64,000 nucleotides of DNA from contig NZ_WOEY01000011.1 of NCBI RefSeq assembly GCF_013177695.1, positions 23,163 to 87,162 of the forward strand, in the 5' to 3' direction. This document shows positions 50,511 through 60,281 of the stretch, in pieces. Position 1 is the first letter of the stretch. Every line of letters begins with the position of its first letter. Under the pieces are notes generated by a model. That model was not told the origin of the DNA and searched no databases. It worked only from the letters and a program-made list of their open reading frames with translations. The position numbers and the translations under genes were made by a program. Source of the DNA: Paraburkholderia solitsugae. Lineage in GTDB: Bacteria > Pseudomonadota > Gammaproteobacteria > Burkholderiales > Burkholderiaceae.

Positions 50511-52069
50511 TCGCCACCTCCGCGTGCGTGCGTCGCACGTGCGGCGAGCGCAAGGCGAGCGTGATCCTGATCGGAGAAAGCGCGTTTCTTACCCATGATT
50601 TCCTGTGTTGCTTCGTGCCCCTTGCCGGCCAGCACGATGACGTCTTCGCGAGCGGCGCCGCGGATCGCTTGCAGGATCGCGCTCGCGCGGTCCTCGATGC
50701 GGCGCGCCTTAGACGCGTCTTTCATGCCTGCGGCAATCTGCTCGATGATCGACTGCGGATCTTCGCTGCGCGGGTTGTCGCTCGTCACAACGACGCCGTC
50801 GGCGAGCTTCTCGGCGATCGCACCCATCAGCGGACGCTTGGTGGCGTCACGGTCGCCGCCGCAACCGAACATGCAGATCAGCTCGCCACCACGTGCGGCC
50901 GCCATCGGGCGCAGTGCTTCGAGGGTCTTTTCCAGCGCGTCGGGCGTGTGTGCATAGTCGATCACGATGAGTGGTTCGTCGTTCTGCAAGCGGCCGCCGA
51001 GGCGTTGCATGCGGCCGTTCACCGGCTCGAGCTTCGCGAGTTCGGCGAGCGCCGCGTCGAACGGCACGTCGGCGGCGAGCAAGGCGCCGAGTACGCCGAG
51101 CAGATTGCTGACGTTGAATGCGCCAAGCGTTTGCACTTCGACTTCGGCGTTGCCCCAGTCGGACGTGACGAGGTGAAACGCGGTACCTGTCGCCGTAGCG
51201 CGCACGTTCGACGCGAGCAACAACGCGTCGGCTTGCGGCGCACCGGCGTCCGACGCGTCCTTCAGCGCCTCGTCGAGGCCGTACGCGATCGTGCGGGCGT
51301 GACCCTGCGTGCTGGCGAGCAAACGACGGCCGGCGGGATCGTCGCGATTGATCACCGCGGCGCGCAATTCCGGCCAGGCAAACAGACGCGCCTTGGCGGC
51401 TTCGTACGCTTCGAACGTGCCGTGATAGTCGAGATGGTCTTGCGTGAGATTCGTGAACACGGCAATGTCGAACGCCGTGCCGTTCACGCGGCCTTGATGC
51501 AGCGCGTGCGACGACACTTCCATCGCCACCGCTTGCGCGCCGGCGTCGCGCAATTGCGCGAGACTGCGTTGCAGTTGGGGCGCGTCGGGCGTCGTGAAGC
51601 CAGTGTGCACGAGGTGACCCGGCAGACCGGTACCGAGCGTACCGATGATCGCGCAACGCTTGCCAAGCGCGGTCAACGCCGCCGAGATCCATTGGCTGCA
51701 GGAGGTCTTGCCGTTCGTGCCGGTGACGCCGATCGCCAGCATGCCGTCGCTCGGATCGTTATACCAGGCGCTCGCAATCGAACCAGCGAGTTCGTTCAAC
51801 GCCGGCACGGCCAGTGTCGTGGACGAATCGATCGCGCCGCTAAAGCCTTCGGGCTGAACCAGCACGGCTGCCGCGCCACGCTCGATCGCACCGTCGATGA
51901 ACGGGCGGTTGTCCGCACCGTCGACCGCATAGGCGAAAAACGCGTCGCCCGCCGCAAGCGAGCGCGTGTCGGCGTGCAGATGCGCGCCTGGCTGCACGCG
52001 AGCGTGCAGCCAGTTCAGTGCGTCGGCAATTTGCCGGTGCGCTGGATGCTTCTTACGCAACGCGCTCAT
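50507..52069 (-). CDS. murE: UDP-N-acetylmuramoyl-L-alanyl-D-glutamate--2,6-diaminopimelate ligase
   Basis: A 520-residue Mur ligase. ATP motif GVTGTNGKTSC near 112; the DNPR motif near 430 that selects meso-diaminopimelate over lysine is visible (VTSDNPRSEDP). ATG overlaps the ftsI stop (ATGA). Confidence 0.97.
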   Translation of the reverse strand: MSALRKKHPAHRQIADALNWLHARVQPGAHLHADTRSLAAGDAFFAYAVDGADNRPFIDGAIERGAAAVLVQPEGFSGAIDSSTTLAVPALNELAGSIASAWYNDPSDGMLAIGVTGTNGKTSCSQWISAALTALGKRCAIIGTLGTGLPGHLVHTGFTTPDAPQLQRSLAQLRDAGAQAVAMEVSSHALHQGRVNGTAFDIAVFTNLTQDHLDYHGTFEAYEAAKARLFAWPELRAAVINRDDPAGRRLLASTQGHARTIAYGLDEALKDASDAGAPQADALLLASNVRATATGTAFHLVTSDWGNAEVEVQTLGAFNVSNLLGVLGALLAADVPFDAALAELAKLEPVNGRMQRLGGRLQNDEPLIVIDYAHTPDALEKTLEALRPMAAARGGELICMFGCGGDRDATKRPLMGAIAEKLADGVVVTSDNPRSEDPQSIIEQIAAGMKDASKARRIEDRASAILQAIRGAAREDVIVLAGKGHEATQEIMGKKRAFSDQDHARLALAARATHARGGGE

Positions 52070-53931
52070 CGCACAACTCCAGGATGGCTGTTCGCGTTGG
52101 CGGAGATCGTCATCTTCTTCGCGCCACCGCTGGTGGAGAGTTTCTTGACCGTTGCGGGCGAGGGCGGTGCGCTCGGCGCGGCAGGCGCCGAATCGTCCGA
52201 CACGACCATCTGTTTAACGGGCATATCCGGCGGCACATTCAGCGAACGCAGCGTATCGCCGACGATCGCCGAGAACACCGGGCCGGACACCTGGCCGCCG
52301 AAGTGGCTACCCGCCGTCGGTTCGTCGACCGACACGGCGACGACGATGCGCGGATTCGGCATCGGCGCCATGCCGACGAACGAAGCGCGGTACTTGGAGT
52401 GGTCGTAGCCGTGAGCGCCGTGTTTGTATGCGGTACCGCTCTTGCCGCCAACGCGATAGCCCGGCACAGCCGCGTCAGGCGACGTGCCGCCCGGCGCCGT
52501 GACGGTTTCGAGCATCGCACGCACTTCGCGAGCGGTGGTGGGCGCGAAAATTTGCGGCCCCGTTGCCGGCTGATCGCCAGACGTGCGGAAAATCGATACC
52601 GGCATGATCTCGCCGTCATGCGCGATCGCGGTGTACGCACGGCCCAACTGGAACAGCGACACCGACAGGCCGTAGCCATATGACATGGTCGCCTGTTCGA
52701 TGCGGCGCCAGCTCTTCCACGGCCGCAGACGGCCCGCCGCCGCACCCGGGAAACCGACCTTCGGCGCCTGGCCGAGACCGATGCTGGTATACATATTCCA
52801 CATCTCTTCGGGCTTGAGCTGCATGGCGATCTTCGTCGCGCCGATGTTGCTCGACTTCTGGATCACGCCGCCCACCGTCAGCACGCCGAACGCGCTGTCG
52901 TCAGTAATCGGCGCGCCGTCGAGCACGAAACGGCCGCCGCCTGTATCAACCAGTGTAGTCGGCGTGACGCGGTGCAGATCGAGTGCCAGCGAGATCGTGA
53001 ACGGCTTCATGATCGAGCCCGGCTCGAAGGTGTCCGTCAGGATGCGGTTGCGCAGTTGATCGCCAGTCAGGTGCGAACGGTCGTTCGGGTTGTACGTCGG
53101 GTAGTTAACGAGCGCCAGCACTTCGCCCGTGCGGACGTCGATCACCATCGCCGCGCCGGCCTTCGCCTTGAATTTCTCGACGGCCGCTTTCAGGTTCGTA
53201 TAAGCGATGTACTGGATCTTGCTGTCGATCGAGAGATCGACGTCCTGCCCGTTGTGCGGCACGACCTGCTCGTCCACATCTTCGATGATGTGGCCCATGC
53301 GGTCTTTAATGACGCGGCGGCTGCCCGACATGCCGGCCAGCAACTTCTGGTCGCCGAGTTCGACACCTTCCTGACCTTCGTCTTCCACATTGGTGAAGCC
53401 AATCAGGTGAGCCGTGATCTCGCCTTCCGGATAGAAGCGCTTGTACTCGTCGCGCGCATAAATGCCAGGGATGTCCAGCGCGGTGACTTTCGCGGCGACG
53501 TCGACCGGCACCTGGCGCTTCACATAGACGAAGTTCTTGTCTTCCGACAGCTTGGCGCGTAGCTCCTTGTTCGTCATGTCGAGCAGCTTGCCGAGCTGGT
53601 TCAGCTTGTCGGCGCCGAGATCGTCCGGCACCGAGTCGGGAATCGCCCAGATTGCGCGCACCGGCAGACTCGTGGCGAGCACGAGGCCGTTGCGGTCGAG
53701 AATCTTGCCACGCGTGGCCGGCAGTTCGAGCCGGCGCTGATAGCGGATCTCGCCCTGCTTCTGATAGAAGGCGTTGCCCGGCCCCTGAATCCAGAAGGCG
53801 CGCGCGGCCAGCGCGACAAACGCCATGAACAGCATGAACACGACGAGTTTCGAGCGCCACATGGGCAAGCGCACCGACAGGATCGGGTTCGCCGAAAAGG
53901 CGACGCTTTTGCGAGTCGACGATTTTTTCAT
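52066..53931 (-). CDS. ftsI: Septal peptidoglycan transpeptidase FtsI (PBP3)
   Basis: A 621-residue class B penicillin-binding protein. One N-terminal membrane segment (about 28-47), dimerisation domain, and a transpeptidase domain with SIMK (catalytic Ser near 315), SSN and KSGTA motifs. ATG overlaps the ftsL stop. Confidence 0.97.
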   Translation of the reverse strand: MKKSSTRKSVAFSANPILSVRLPMWRSKLVVFMLFMAFVALAARAFWIQGPGNAFYQKQGEIRYQRRLELPATRGKILDRNGLVLATSLPVRAIWAIPDSVPDDLGADKLNQLGKLLDMTNKELRAKLSEDKNFVYVKRQVPVDVAAKVTALDIPGIYARDEYKRFYPEGEITAHLIGFTNVEDEGQEGVELGDQKLLAGMSGSRRVIKDRMGHIIEDVDEQVVPHNGQDVDLSIDSKIQYIAYTNLKAAVEKFKAKAGAAMVIDVRTGEVLALVNYPTYNPNDRSHLTGDQLRNRILTDTFEPGSIMKPFTISLALDLHRVTPTTLVDTGGGRFVLDGAPITDDSAFGVLTVGGVIQKSSNIGATKIAMQLKPEEMWNMYTSIGLGQAPKVGFPGAAAGRLRPWKSWRRIEQATMSYGYGLSVSLFQLGRAYTAIAHDGEIMPVSIFRTSGDQPATGPQIFAPTTAREVRAMLETVTAPGGTSPDAAVPGYRVGGKSGTAYKHGAHGYDHSKYRASFVGMAPMPNPRIVVAVSVDEPTAGSHFGGQVSGPVFSAIVGDTLRSLNVPPDMPVKQMVVSDDSAPAAPSAPPSPATVKKLSTSGGAKKMTISANANSHPGVVR

Positions 53932-54278
53932 CGCACGCCTCCTCGACGAGTCGCAACCGGCGCCGAGGCCGGGCCGGAAGTCGGGATCGGCGCGTCCTCG
54001 GCCTTGGCAGCGCCCGGGTCGAGCGTCAAGTACTGGGTGCGCCCGGTCGTAACCGATTGCATCTTCAGAGAATCAGTGGCGATCTGCTCGATGCGCGACG
54101 TCTTCGACAACGCGCTCTGCTGATATTGAAGCTGTGAATAATCCTGCTGCAGCTGGTGCTCCTGCGATTGCGCGCGCTGCAACTGGATAAAGATCTGACG
54201 CTGCTGATTGGTTGCATTGACGACAGACAAAGCGCAACCCATCACGATCATCAGCAGGAAGATATTGAGGCGATTCAT
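53928..54278 (-). CDS. ftsL: Cell division protein FtsL
   Basis: A 116-residue bitopic protein: one membrane segment (about 4-22), a Gln-rich coiled coil (about 27-75) and a Pro/Ala-rich tail. It forms the FtsQLB complex. Overlaps rsmH and ftsI by four bases at each end. Confidence 0.92.
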   Translation of the reverse strand: MNRLNIFLLMIVMGCALSVVNATNQQRQIFIQLQRAQSQEHQLQQDYSQLQYQQSALSKTSRIEQIATDSLKMQSVTTGRTQYLTLDPGAAKAEDAPIPTSGPASAPVATRRGGVR

Positions 54279-55228
54279 GGTGCAATCCGCTCCGCCACAC
54301 GCATCACGGCAGAACGGGCGCGCGGGTTCGCGGCGACTTCAGCGTCGCTGGCGAACACGCGGCCGATGATTTTGAGCGGAGGGCTCGGCAGATCGACTGC
54401 ACGGATCGGCAGACGGCGATCGACCGCAGGCGTACTGGCGTGCGCCTGCATGAATCGCTTGACGATCCGGTCCTCGAGCGAATGAAAGCTGATGACCACC
54501 AGCCGCCCCCCTTGCTCCAACAGCGACAACGCTGCATCTAAAACGACTTGCAGCTCCGCAAGCTCTTGATTGATGTGAATCCGTATAGCTTGAAAGGTGC
54601 GGGTTGCCGGATCCTTGCCCTTCTCACGGGTTTTGACGACGTTAGCCACGATTTGGGCAAGCTCGCCCGTGCTGACGAGAGGCCCAAGACGGTCGGACTC
54701 TGCCCGGCGAGCAACAAGCGCCTTTGCAATCTGAAAAGCAAACCGTTCTTCCCCATAATCTCGTATCACCTCCGTCAGTTCCTGCACCGTGGCCCGCGCC
54801 AACCAGTCAGCAGCAGACTCGCCGCGCGTCGGGTCCATCCGCATGTCGAGCGGGCCGTCGGCGCGAAAGCTGAAGCCCCGCTCCGGATCGTCGACTTGCG
54901 GCGACGACACGCCCAGATCCAGCAAAACGCCCGACACCCGACCTACCCCGCGCTCCGCAATCGCGTCACGCAGTGAAGCAAAACTCTCATGCACGATGCC
55001 AAAGCGCGGATCTGCAATCTGCTGAGCCGTAGCAATGGCGAGCGGGTCTTTGTCGAACGCAATCAGGCGCCCCGCTTCACCCAGCTTCTCCAACACCAGG
55101 CGGCTATGACCGCCGCGCCCAAACGTACCGTCCACATAAACGCCGTCCGCGCGTGTAACCAGCGCGTTGACCGCCTCTTCCAACAGCACCGTGCGATGCT
55201 GCAATTCATTTCCCATCGCAGGTGCCAT
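54275..55228 (-). CDS. rsmH: 16S rRNA (cytosine(1402)-N(4))-methyltransferase
   Basis: A 317-residue SAM-dependent methyltransferase. The [13 protein letters not shown] motif, DKDPLA and [12 protein letters not shown] motifs are present. ATG at 55228 ([12 protein letters not shown]) is given; the in-frame ATG at 55216 (MGNELQHR) is equally plausible. Confidence 0.95.
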   Translation of the reverse strand: MAPAMGNELQHRTVLLEEAVNALVTRADGVYVDGTFGRGGHSRLVLEKLGEAGRLIAFDKDPLAIATAQQIADPRFGIVHESFASLRDAIAERGVGRVSGVLLDLGVSSPQVDDPERGFSFRADGPLDMRMDPTRGESAADWLARATVQELTEVIRDYGEERFAFQIAKALVARRAESDRLGPLVSTGELAQIVANVVKTREKGKDPATRTFQAIRIHINQELAELQVVLDAALSLLEQGGRLVVISFHSLEDRIVKRFMQAHASTPAVDRRLPIRAVDLPSPPLKIIGRVFASDAEVAANPRARSAVMRVAERIAP

Positions 55229-55243
55229 ATATGTAGTCCGCGA

Positions 55244-55672
55244 TCAGAACGTGAAATTCTTTAACGCTTCGGGCATGCCCTCGGCGATCGCTGCCTGTTC
55301 CTTTGCTGCGTAAATTTGTGCGTCCCACAATTCAAAGTGACGACCCATGCCTAGCAAGGTCACTTCTTTCTCCAGCGAGCCGGCTGCGCGTAATTCCGGC
55401 GACACGAGCACGCGGCCCGCGCCGTCCATATCGACGTCCATGGCATTGCCGAGAAAAATGCGCTTCCACCAGGCTGCGTTCATAGGCAGCTTGTCGACCT
55501 TGTCGCGGAAGATCTCCCACTCCGGGCGCGGAAAGAGCAACAGGCAGCCGTCCGGGTGCTTGGTGATCGTCACCCGGCCCTCTGCCTGTGTTTGCAGCGC
55601 ATCCCGATAGCGAGAGGGAATCGACATCCGCCCTTTCGCATCGAGTGTCAGCGCCGACGCCCCTTGGAACAC
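55244..55672 (-). CDS. mraZ: Transcriptional regulator MraZ
   Basis: A 142-residue AbrB-like double-fold protein, first gene of the dcw cluster; in E. coli it represses its own promoter. Two SpoVT-AbrB halves with the [13 protein letters not shown] and [13 protein letters not shown] loops. Start is GTG 55672 ([11 protein letters not shown]) with GGGAG six bases upstream; the frame runs on upstream to 55816 but gives no family match. Confidence 0.95.
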   Translation of the reverse strand: MFQGASALTLDAKGRMSIPSRYRDALQTQAEGRVTITKHPDGCLLLFPRPEWEIFRDKVDKLPMNAAWWKRIFLGNAMDVDMDGAGRVLVSPELRAAGSLEKEVTLLGMGRHFELWDAQIYAAKEQAAIAEGMPEALKNFTF

Positions 55673-55780
55673 TTCGCTCTCCCTGTCGACCGGAGTTAGC
55701 GCTTTAGCGCTGTACTCCGGTCCCATGCAACTTAGTTGCCCGCGGCGTTTTTGCGCCGGCTGCCCGATTCGTGAAAATCT

Positions 55781-55835
55781 ACCCGAAACTACCCGTGAGA
55801 TCACACAAAAATACACTTTCTCACACTGTCTCCCA
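55781..55835 (-). promoter_or_regulatory. Candidate MraZ operator: pentamers at 10-bp period
   Basis: Read on the minus strand: TGGGA (55835-55831), TGTGA (55825-55821), TGTAT (55815-55811), TGTGA (55805-55801), CGGGT (55795-55791) and CGGGT (55785-55781), all at exactly 10-bp steps. E. coli MraZ binds TGGGN repeats with five-base spacers just upstream of mraZ. Only one repeat here matches TGGGN exactly. Confidence 0.6.
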
Positions 55836-55863
55836 CTTTAGAGGAACGCTAAACAGGGGTCAA
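55835..55863 (-). promoter_or_regulatory. Predicted dcw cluster promoter (Pmra)
   Basis: TTGACC (55863-55858), 17-base spacer, TAAAGT (55840-55835) on the minus strand. The first pentamer of the putative MraZ site touches the -10. Confidence 0.75.
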
Positions 55864-56136
55864 GGGAGATACGCGCTTTTCGAGCGAATTTTGTTTGTTA
55901 GAACAAGGACTTAGCGCGACTCCTTCACATCAGACATAAAACGGAAAACCGTTATAAATGAATGAGCTAGTGAATCTTGTGAAGGTGATACGTGAAAAGT
56001 GCGAGGGAAAGGCGCGGAATGTAAGAGATCGTGAAGCGGGATCGGGAGGAGTTTGCTGGCGTTCCGGGTATTTCGAGCGGACGGCGCGCGAGGCGCCATC
56101 CCACTCTCAGGCGGTGCGTGAGCAGAAGTCTCGAAC

Positions 56137-56769
56137 TTATAGGTAATAGGCCGTGCGTGTCATGACTTTCGATACCGCACGCATCAGCGCACGAGCAGGG
56201 AACGGCAACTCGACGCCGCCTGCGTCCATCGCGGATTTACCATGCTCCGCCTCGTCCACGCGCATCTGCTCGACGATGGCGCGCGACTCACGGTCTGCCG
56301 CGGGCAACTGATCCAGATGGCTATCCAGATGCTGTTCGACCTGTCGCTCGGTTTCGGCCATGAAGCCGAGACTCACTCGATCACCCAGGCGGCCTGCCGC
56401 GAGGCCGATTGCCAGCGCACCTGTATACCAGAGCGGGTTCAACAGGCTTGGACGCGAATCGAGCGCCTGGAGGCGTTTGGCGGTCCACGCCAGATGATCC
56501 TCTTCTTCTATGGCAGCATGATTAAACACGGCCCGCAAAGAAGGCGACCTGGTAGCGAGTTTCTGAGCCTGGTAAAGCGCTTGGGCGCACACCTCACCGA
56601 CGTGGTTCACACGCATCAAGCCGGCCGCATGCGCACGCTCCGCCGGCGAGAGCTCGACAGGCTCCGCCGCCGATTCTTGCGGAACTGGCAATGGACGACT
56701 CATCCGCGACACGCCGGTCATTGAGCGTAAACCCCGATCAAATTCGCTAATCAACTCGTCCAGAAACAT
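56137..56769 (-). CDS. coq7: Ubiquinone biosynthesis diiron hydroxylase Coq7
   Basis: A 210-residue carboxylate-bridged diiron hydroxylase for the last hydroxylation in ubiquinone synthesis. Iron ligands are expected in RVNHVGE, EEEDH and DEAEH motifs, all visible. GGGAG lies upstream of the ATG. Confidence 0.94.
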   Translation of the reverse strand: MFLDELISEFDRGLRSMTGVSRMSRPLPVPQESAAEPVELSPAERAHAAGLMRVNHVGEVCAQALYQAQKLATRSPSLRAVFNHAAIEEEDHLAWTAKRLQALDSRPSLLNPLWYTGALAIGLAAGRLGDRVSLGFMAETERQVEQHLDSHLDQLPAADRESRAIVEQMRVDEAEHGKSAMDAGGVELPFPARALMRAVSKVMTRTAYYL

Positions 56770-57071
56770 TCAGCACTCCCTGATTCGACAACCGCCGCGC
56801 CGCACTGGCAGGTCCGTGCGACAAGGCTTTGCGTGGCAAAACCAGCGTCACGGAGCCCCCGGATTCCAACAATTCTGGCGGCGAACTTCTGATTTTAGAC
56901 CATGTTGCGTAAACGAAACAGGACCGGTCCCGGTCGTCTCCTTTTGCTTTGTGCCATGTATGCCTTTTGTTACATTACGTGCAACTTCTCGCGAAGTTGG
57001 ACAAGCAAGGCCTCAACGCTAGACAAATATTCGCCTTGTACAAAAGATTCGTAATCCTTGGAGATCATTCG
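56770..57071. other. 302-base divergent region between coq7 and the porin gene
   Basis: Holds a candidate porin promoter TTGGAC (56997-57002), 17 bases, TAGACA (57020-57025), a palindrome CAACTTC-TCGC-GAAGTTG at 56982-56999 overlapping its -35, and the GGAG ribosome site at 57060-57063. No coding region. Confidence 0.5.
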
Positions 57072-58247
57072 ATGAAAAAGTCGCTTCTCGCTCTCGCAGC
57101 ACTGGGCGCATTCGCAGGCGTCGCTCATGCTCAGAGCAGCGTGACCCTGTACGGTATCATTGACGAAGGCTTCAACATCAACACCAACTCGGGTGGCAAG
57201 CACCTGTACAACCTGTCCAGCGGTGTTCTGCAAGGCTCGCGTTTCGGCCTGCGCGGCACGGAAGATCTGGGCGGCGGTCTGAAGGCAATCTTCGTGTTGG
57301 AAAACGGCTTTGACGTGAACACCGGCAAGCTGGGTCAAGGCGGCCTGATGTTCGGTCGTCAAGCTTACGTTGGCCTGTCGAGCCAGTTCGGCACGGTCAC
57401 GGCGGGTCGTCAGTACGACTCCGTCGTCGACTACGTTGGTCCGCTGGAAGCCGGCGACCAGTGGGGCGGCTACATCGCTGCTCACCCGGGCGACATCGAC
57501 AACTTCAACAACGCGTACCGCACCAACAACACGGTCAAGTACACGAGCGTTAACTACAACGGCCTGACGTTCGGCGGTACGTACAGCTTCGGCGGCCAGG
57601 CAGGCAACGTCACCGGCAACCAGATCTGGTCGTTGGGCGCTGGCTACAACAACGGTCCGTTGGTCTTGGGCGTCGGCTACTTGAACGCACGCACCCCGGC
57701 AGCATCGGGTGGCCTGTTCAACAACGGTGGCACGGCTACAGCAGCGGACGCAGCAGTGACGTCGCCGGTCTATGGCGCCTACACGTCGGCTAACACGTAC
57801 CAGGTGATCGGTGCGGGTGGTGCATACACGTTCGGCGCGGCAACGATTGGCCTGACGTACTCGAACATCCGTTTCGCAAACCTGGGCATGGCGTTCGCAC
57901 AGCCGACGGTCAAGGGTCAATCGGCTACGTTTAACAACGCCGAACTGAACTTCAAGTATCAGTTGACCCCGGCATTGCTGGTCGGCGCAGCGTATGACTA
58001 CACGCGCGGCGCGACCATCGAAGGCGCATCGCGTGCCCAGTACCACCAAGGCGCGGTTGGCGTGGACTACTTCCTGTCCAAGCGTACCGACGTGTACGTG
58101 ATTGGTGTGTACCAACATGCTCTGGGCGAAGTGCTGAACGAAGCAGGCACGGGCGTGACTGCCGCAACGGCTGGCATCAACGGCCTGTCGGGTTCGTCGA
58201 ACCAGAACCAGTTCGCGGCTCGCATCGGCATCCGCCACAAGTTCTAA
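57072..58247 (+). CDS. Outer membrane porin (Burkholderia OmpC/Opc type)
   Basis: A 391-residue general porin with signal peptide MKKSLLALAALGAFAGVAHA cleaved before QSSVTLYG, followed by 16-strand beta-barrel-type sequence (Gram-negative porin family, porin_4) and a C-terminal Phe (IGIRHKF) for BAM recognition. Codon use is strongly biased as in highly expressed genes. A strong terminator follows. Confidence 0.95.
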   Translation: MKKSLLALAALGAFAGVAHAQSSVTLYGIIDEGFNINTNSGGKHLYNLSSGVLQGSRFGLRGTEDLGGGLKAIFVLENGFDVNTGKLGQGGLMFGRQAYVGLSSQFGTVTAGRQYDSVVDYVGPLEAGDQWGGYIAAHPGDIDNFNNAYRTNNTVKYTSVNYNGLTFGGTYSFGGQAGNVTGNQIWSLGAGYNNGPLVLGVGYLNARTPAASGGLFNNGGTATAADAAVTSPVYGAYTSANTYQVIGAGGAYTFGAATIGLTYSNIRFANLGMAFAQPTVKGQSATFNNAELNFKYQLTPALLVGAAYDYTRGATIEGASRAQYHQGAVGVDYFLSKRTDVYVIGVYQHALGEVLNEAGTGVTAATAGINGLSGSSNQNQFAARIGIRHKF

Positions 58248-58273
58248 TAAGTCGTAATAAAGCAGTTTGCCTC

Positions 58274-58300
58274 AAAGGCGCCTTCGGGCGCCTTTTTTTT
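58274..58300 (+). terminator. Porin terminator
   Basis: Stem AAAGGCGCC / GGCGCCTTT with the stable TTCG tetraloop and eight T, 27 bases after the porin stop. Confidence 0.95.
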
Positions 58301-58348
58301 ATGGCCGCGCCGTGCACTGTCGGCTGATTTGCGAGGAGACGACGGCTC

Positions 58349-58394
58349 AAAGAGAAAGGCCCGGCAGACTTTCGTCTGCCGGGCCTTTCTCTTT
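58349..58394. terminator. 21-bp perfect inverted repeat terminating fadD (bidirectional)
   Basis: Arms 58349-58369 and 58374-58394 are exact complements around TTTC. On the minus strand it ends in TTTCTCTTT after fadD. A second stop for porin readthrough on the plus strand. Confidence 0.8.
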
Positions 58395-58460
58395 CTTCCC
58401 GCAATGCATTACTTCATGTCGGCGCTGTTCAAGCCGTTGGGGTTGATGCGCTTGATACGC

Positions 58461-60134
58461 TTATGCCCGGCCGTCCCGCAACTCGCGACGCAGAATCTTG
58501 CCGACATTACTCTTGGGCAGTTCAGTCCGGAATTCGACGATCTTCGGCCGCTTGTAGCCGGTCAACTGCGTTTTGCAGTACGCGAAGATGTCCGCATCGG
58601 TAAGTGCCTGGTCTTTCTTCACGACGAAAAGCTTCACCGCCTCGCCCGAATGCTGATCCGGCACACCGACCGCGGCGACTTCGAACACGCCCGGCAGCTT
58701 GGCGACCACGTCCTCGATTTCGTTCGGATAGACGTTGAAGCCGGAGACGAGAATCATGTCCTTCTTCCGGTCGACGATCTTGACGAAGCCGTCTTCGTTC
58801 ATCAAACCGACGTCGCCCGACTTGAAGAAGCCGTCCGGCGTCATGACTTTGGCCGTCTCTTCCGGTCGGTTCCAGTAGCCAGCCATCACCTGCGGGCCGC
58901 GGATGCAGATTTCGCCGGGCTGGCCAAGCGGCACCTCGTTGCCTTCGTCGTCGCGAATCGAGATTTCGGTCGACGGCAACGGCAAACCAATCGTGCCGCT
59001 ATATTCCGTGACGGTGACTGGATTGCAGGTAACGCACGGCGACGTCTCCGACAGACCGTAGCCCTCGATAATCGGCGTATGCGTATGCTCGAACCAGCGC
59101 TTGGCAACCGCTTCCTGCACCGCCATACCGCCGCCATTTGCGGCGATCAGCTTCGAAAAATCAAGCTTGTGGAAGTCCGGGCTGTTAAGCATCGCGTTGT
59201 ACAGCGTGTTGACAGCGGGAATCGTCGTGATCGGATAACCTTCCAGCGCCTTGATCATGCCAGGGATGTCGCGCGGATTGGGGATCAGCACGCCGAGGCC
59301 ACCGGTACGGATCGTCAGCAGTCCGCAGACCGTCAGCGCAAAGACGTGATACAGCGGCAATGCGACAACCGTGATGAACTGATCAATGTCCGTGCGGTTA
59401 GCGCGAACCGGATCGAGCCAGATTTCCGACTGCAGCACGTTGGCGATCAGGTTCCGATGCAACAGCGTCGCGCCCTTGGCCACGCCGGTCGTGCCGCCCG
59501 TGTACTGTAGAAACGCGACATCGTCCGGGCCTTGCTGGACGGGCTTGAAACTCTGGTGGCCGCCCTCGGCGATCGCCGTGTTGAACTTGACGTGACCCGG
59601 CAAGCTCCACGCCGGCACCATCTTCTTCACGCGCCGCACGACGAAGTTCACCAGCGAGCCCTTCACGCCCATCAAATCGCCCATTGCGGCGACGACGACG
59701 TGCTTGATTGACGTGTTGCGCACGATCGCCTGGAGCGTGACAGCGAAGTTTTCGAGCAGGATGATCGCTTCCGCGCCGCTGTCCTTGAGCTGGTGCTCGA
59801 GCTCCCGCGGGGTGTAGAGCGGATTGACATTCACCACCACGTAGCCCGCGCGCAGGATCGCCGCAATCGCGACCGGATATTGCAGCACGTTCGGCATCAT
59901 GATCGCGATGCGCGCGCCGCGGGCAAGGCCCTTCGACTGAAACCACGCGGCCAGCTTGCGCGATAGCGTGTCGAGCTCGCCGTAGCTGATCTCCTTACCC
60001 ATGCAGACGAACGCTGGTTTGGCGCGGTGGTCGCGGAAGGCTTCTTCGAGCAGTTCGGCGACGGACGAATAGCGGGTCGGGTCGATCTCTGCGGGAACGC
60101 CGGGCGGATAAGATTTCAGCCAGATTTTGTCCAT
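58461..60134 (-). CDS. fadD: Long-chain fatty acid--CoA ligase
   Basis: A 557-residue adenylate-forming enzyme activating fatty acids for beta-oxidation. P-loop YTGGTTGVAKGATL near 213; GYGLSETSP near 355; DGFFKSGDVG and DRKKDMILVSGFNVYPNEIE signatures near 435-465; C-terminal catalytic Lys in PKSNVGKILRRELR. Length is standard. Confidence 0.93.
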   Translation of the reverse strand: MDKIWLKSYPPGVPAEIDPTRYSSVAELLEEAFRDHRAKPAFVCMGKEISYGELDTLSRKLAAWFQSKGLARGARIAIMMPNVLQYPVAIAAILRAGYVVVNVNPLYTPRELEHQLKDSGAEAIILLENFAVTLQAIVRNTSIKHVVVAAMGDLMGVKGSLVNFVVRRVKKMVPAWSLPGHVKFNTAIAEGGHQSFKPVQQGPDDVAFLQYTGGTTGVAKGATLLHRNLIANVLQSEIWLDPVRANRTDIDQFITVVALPLYHVFALTVCGLLTIRTGGLGVLIPNPRDIPGMIKALEGYPITTIPAVNTLYNAMLNSPDFHKLDFSKLIAANGGGMAVQEAVAKRWFEHTHTPIIEGYGLSETSPCVTCNPVTVTEYSGTIGLPLPSTEISIRDDEGNEVPLGQPGEICIRGPQVMAGYWNRPEETAKVMTPDGFFKSGDVGLMNEDGFVKIVDRKKDMILVSGFNVYPNEIEDVVAKLPGVFEVAAVGVPDQHSGEAVKLFVVKKDQALTDADIFAYCKTQLTGYKRPKIVEFRTELPKSNVGKILRRELRDGRA

Positions 60135-60281
60135 GCAGCGTCTCCTCCTTTATTTTCGAATGGTCGTGCTAAAAACGCATCGTAGCATGGGCACCCCGTG
60201 GCTATTCGCGAAAAGCGGCTGGGTTAGACTGCAGCCTCGAACCTATTGAAGGCCGCAACTGCAAGATTTTTGAGCGTGTTT

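Larger units (their letters stand above)
55673..56136. other. 464-base region upstream of mraZ, to coq7
   Basis: Holds the mra promoter and an array of 10-bp spaced pentamers (see separate entries). The leader between the start point and mraZ is about 150 nt. The part from 55864 to 56136 is purine-rich with no gene recognised. Confidence 0.6.
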
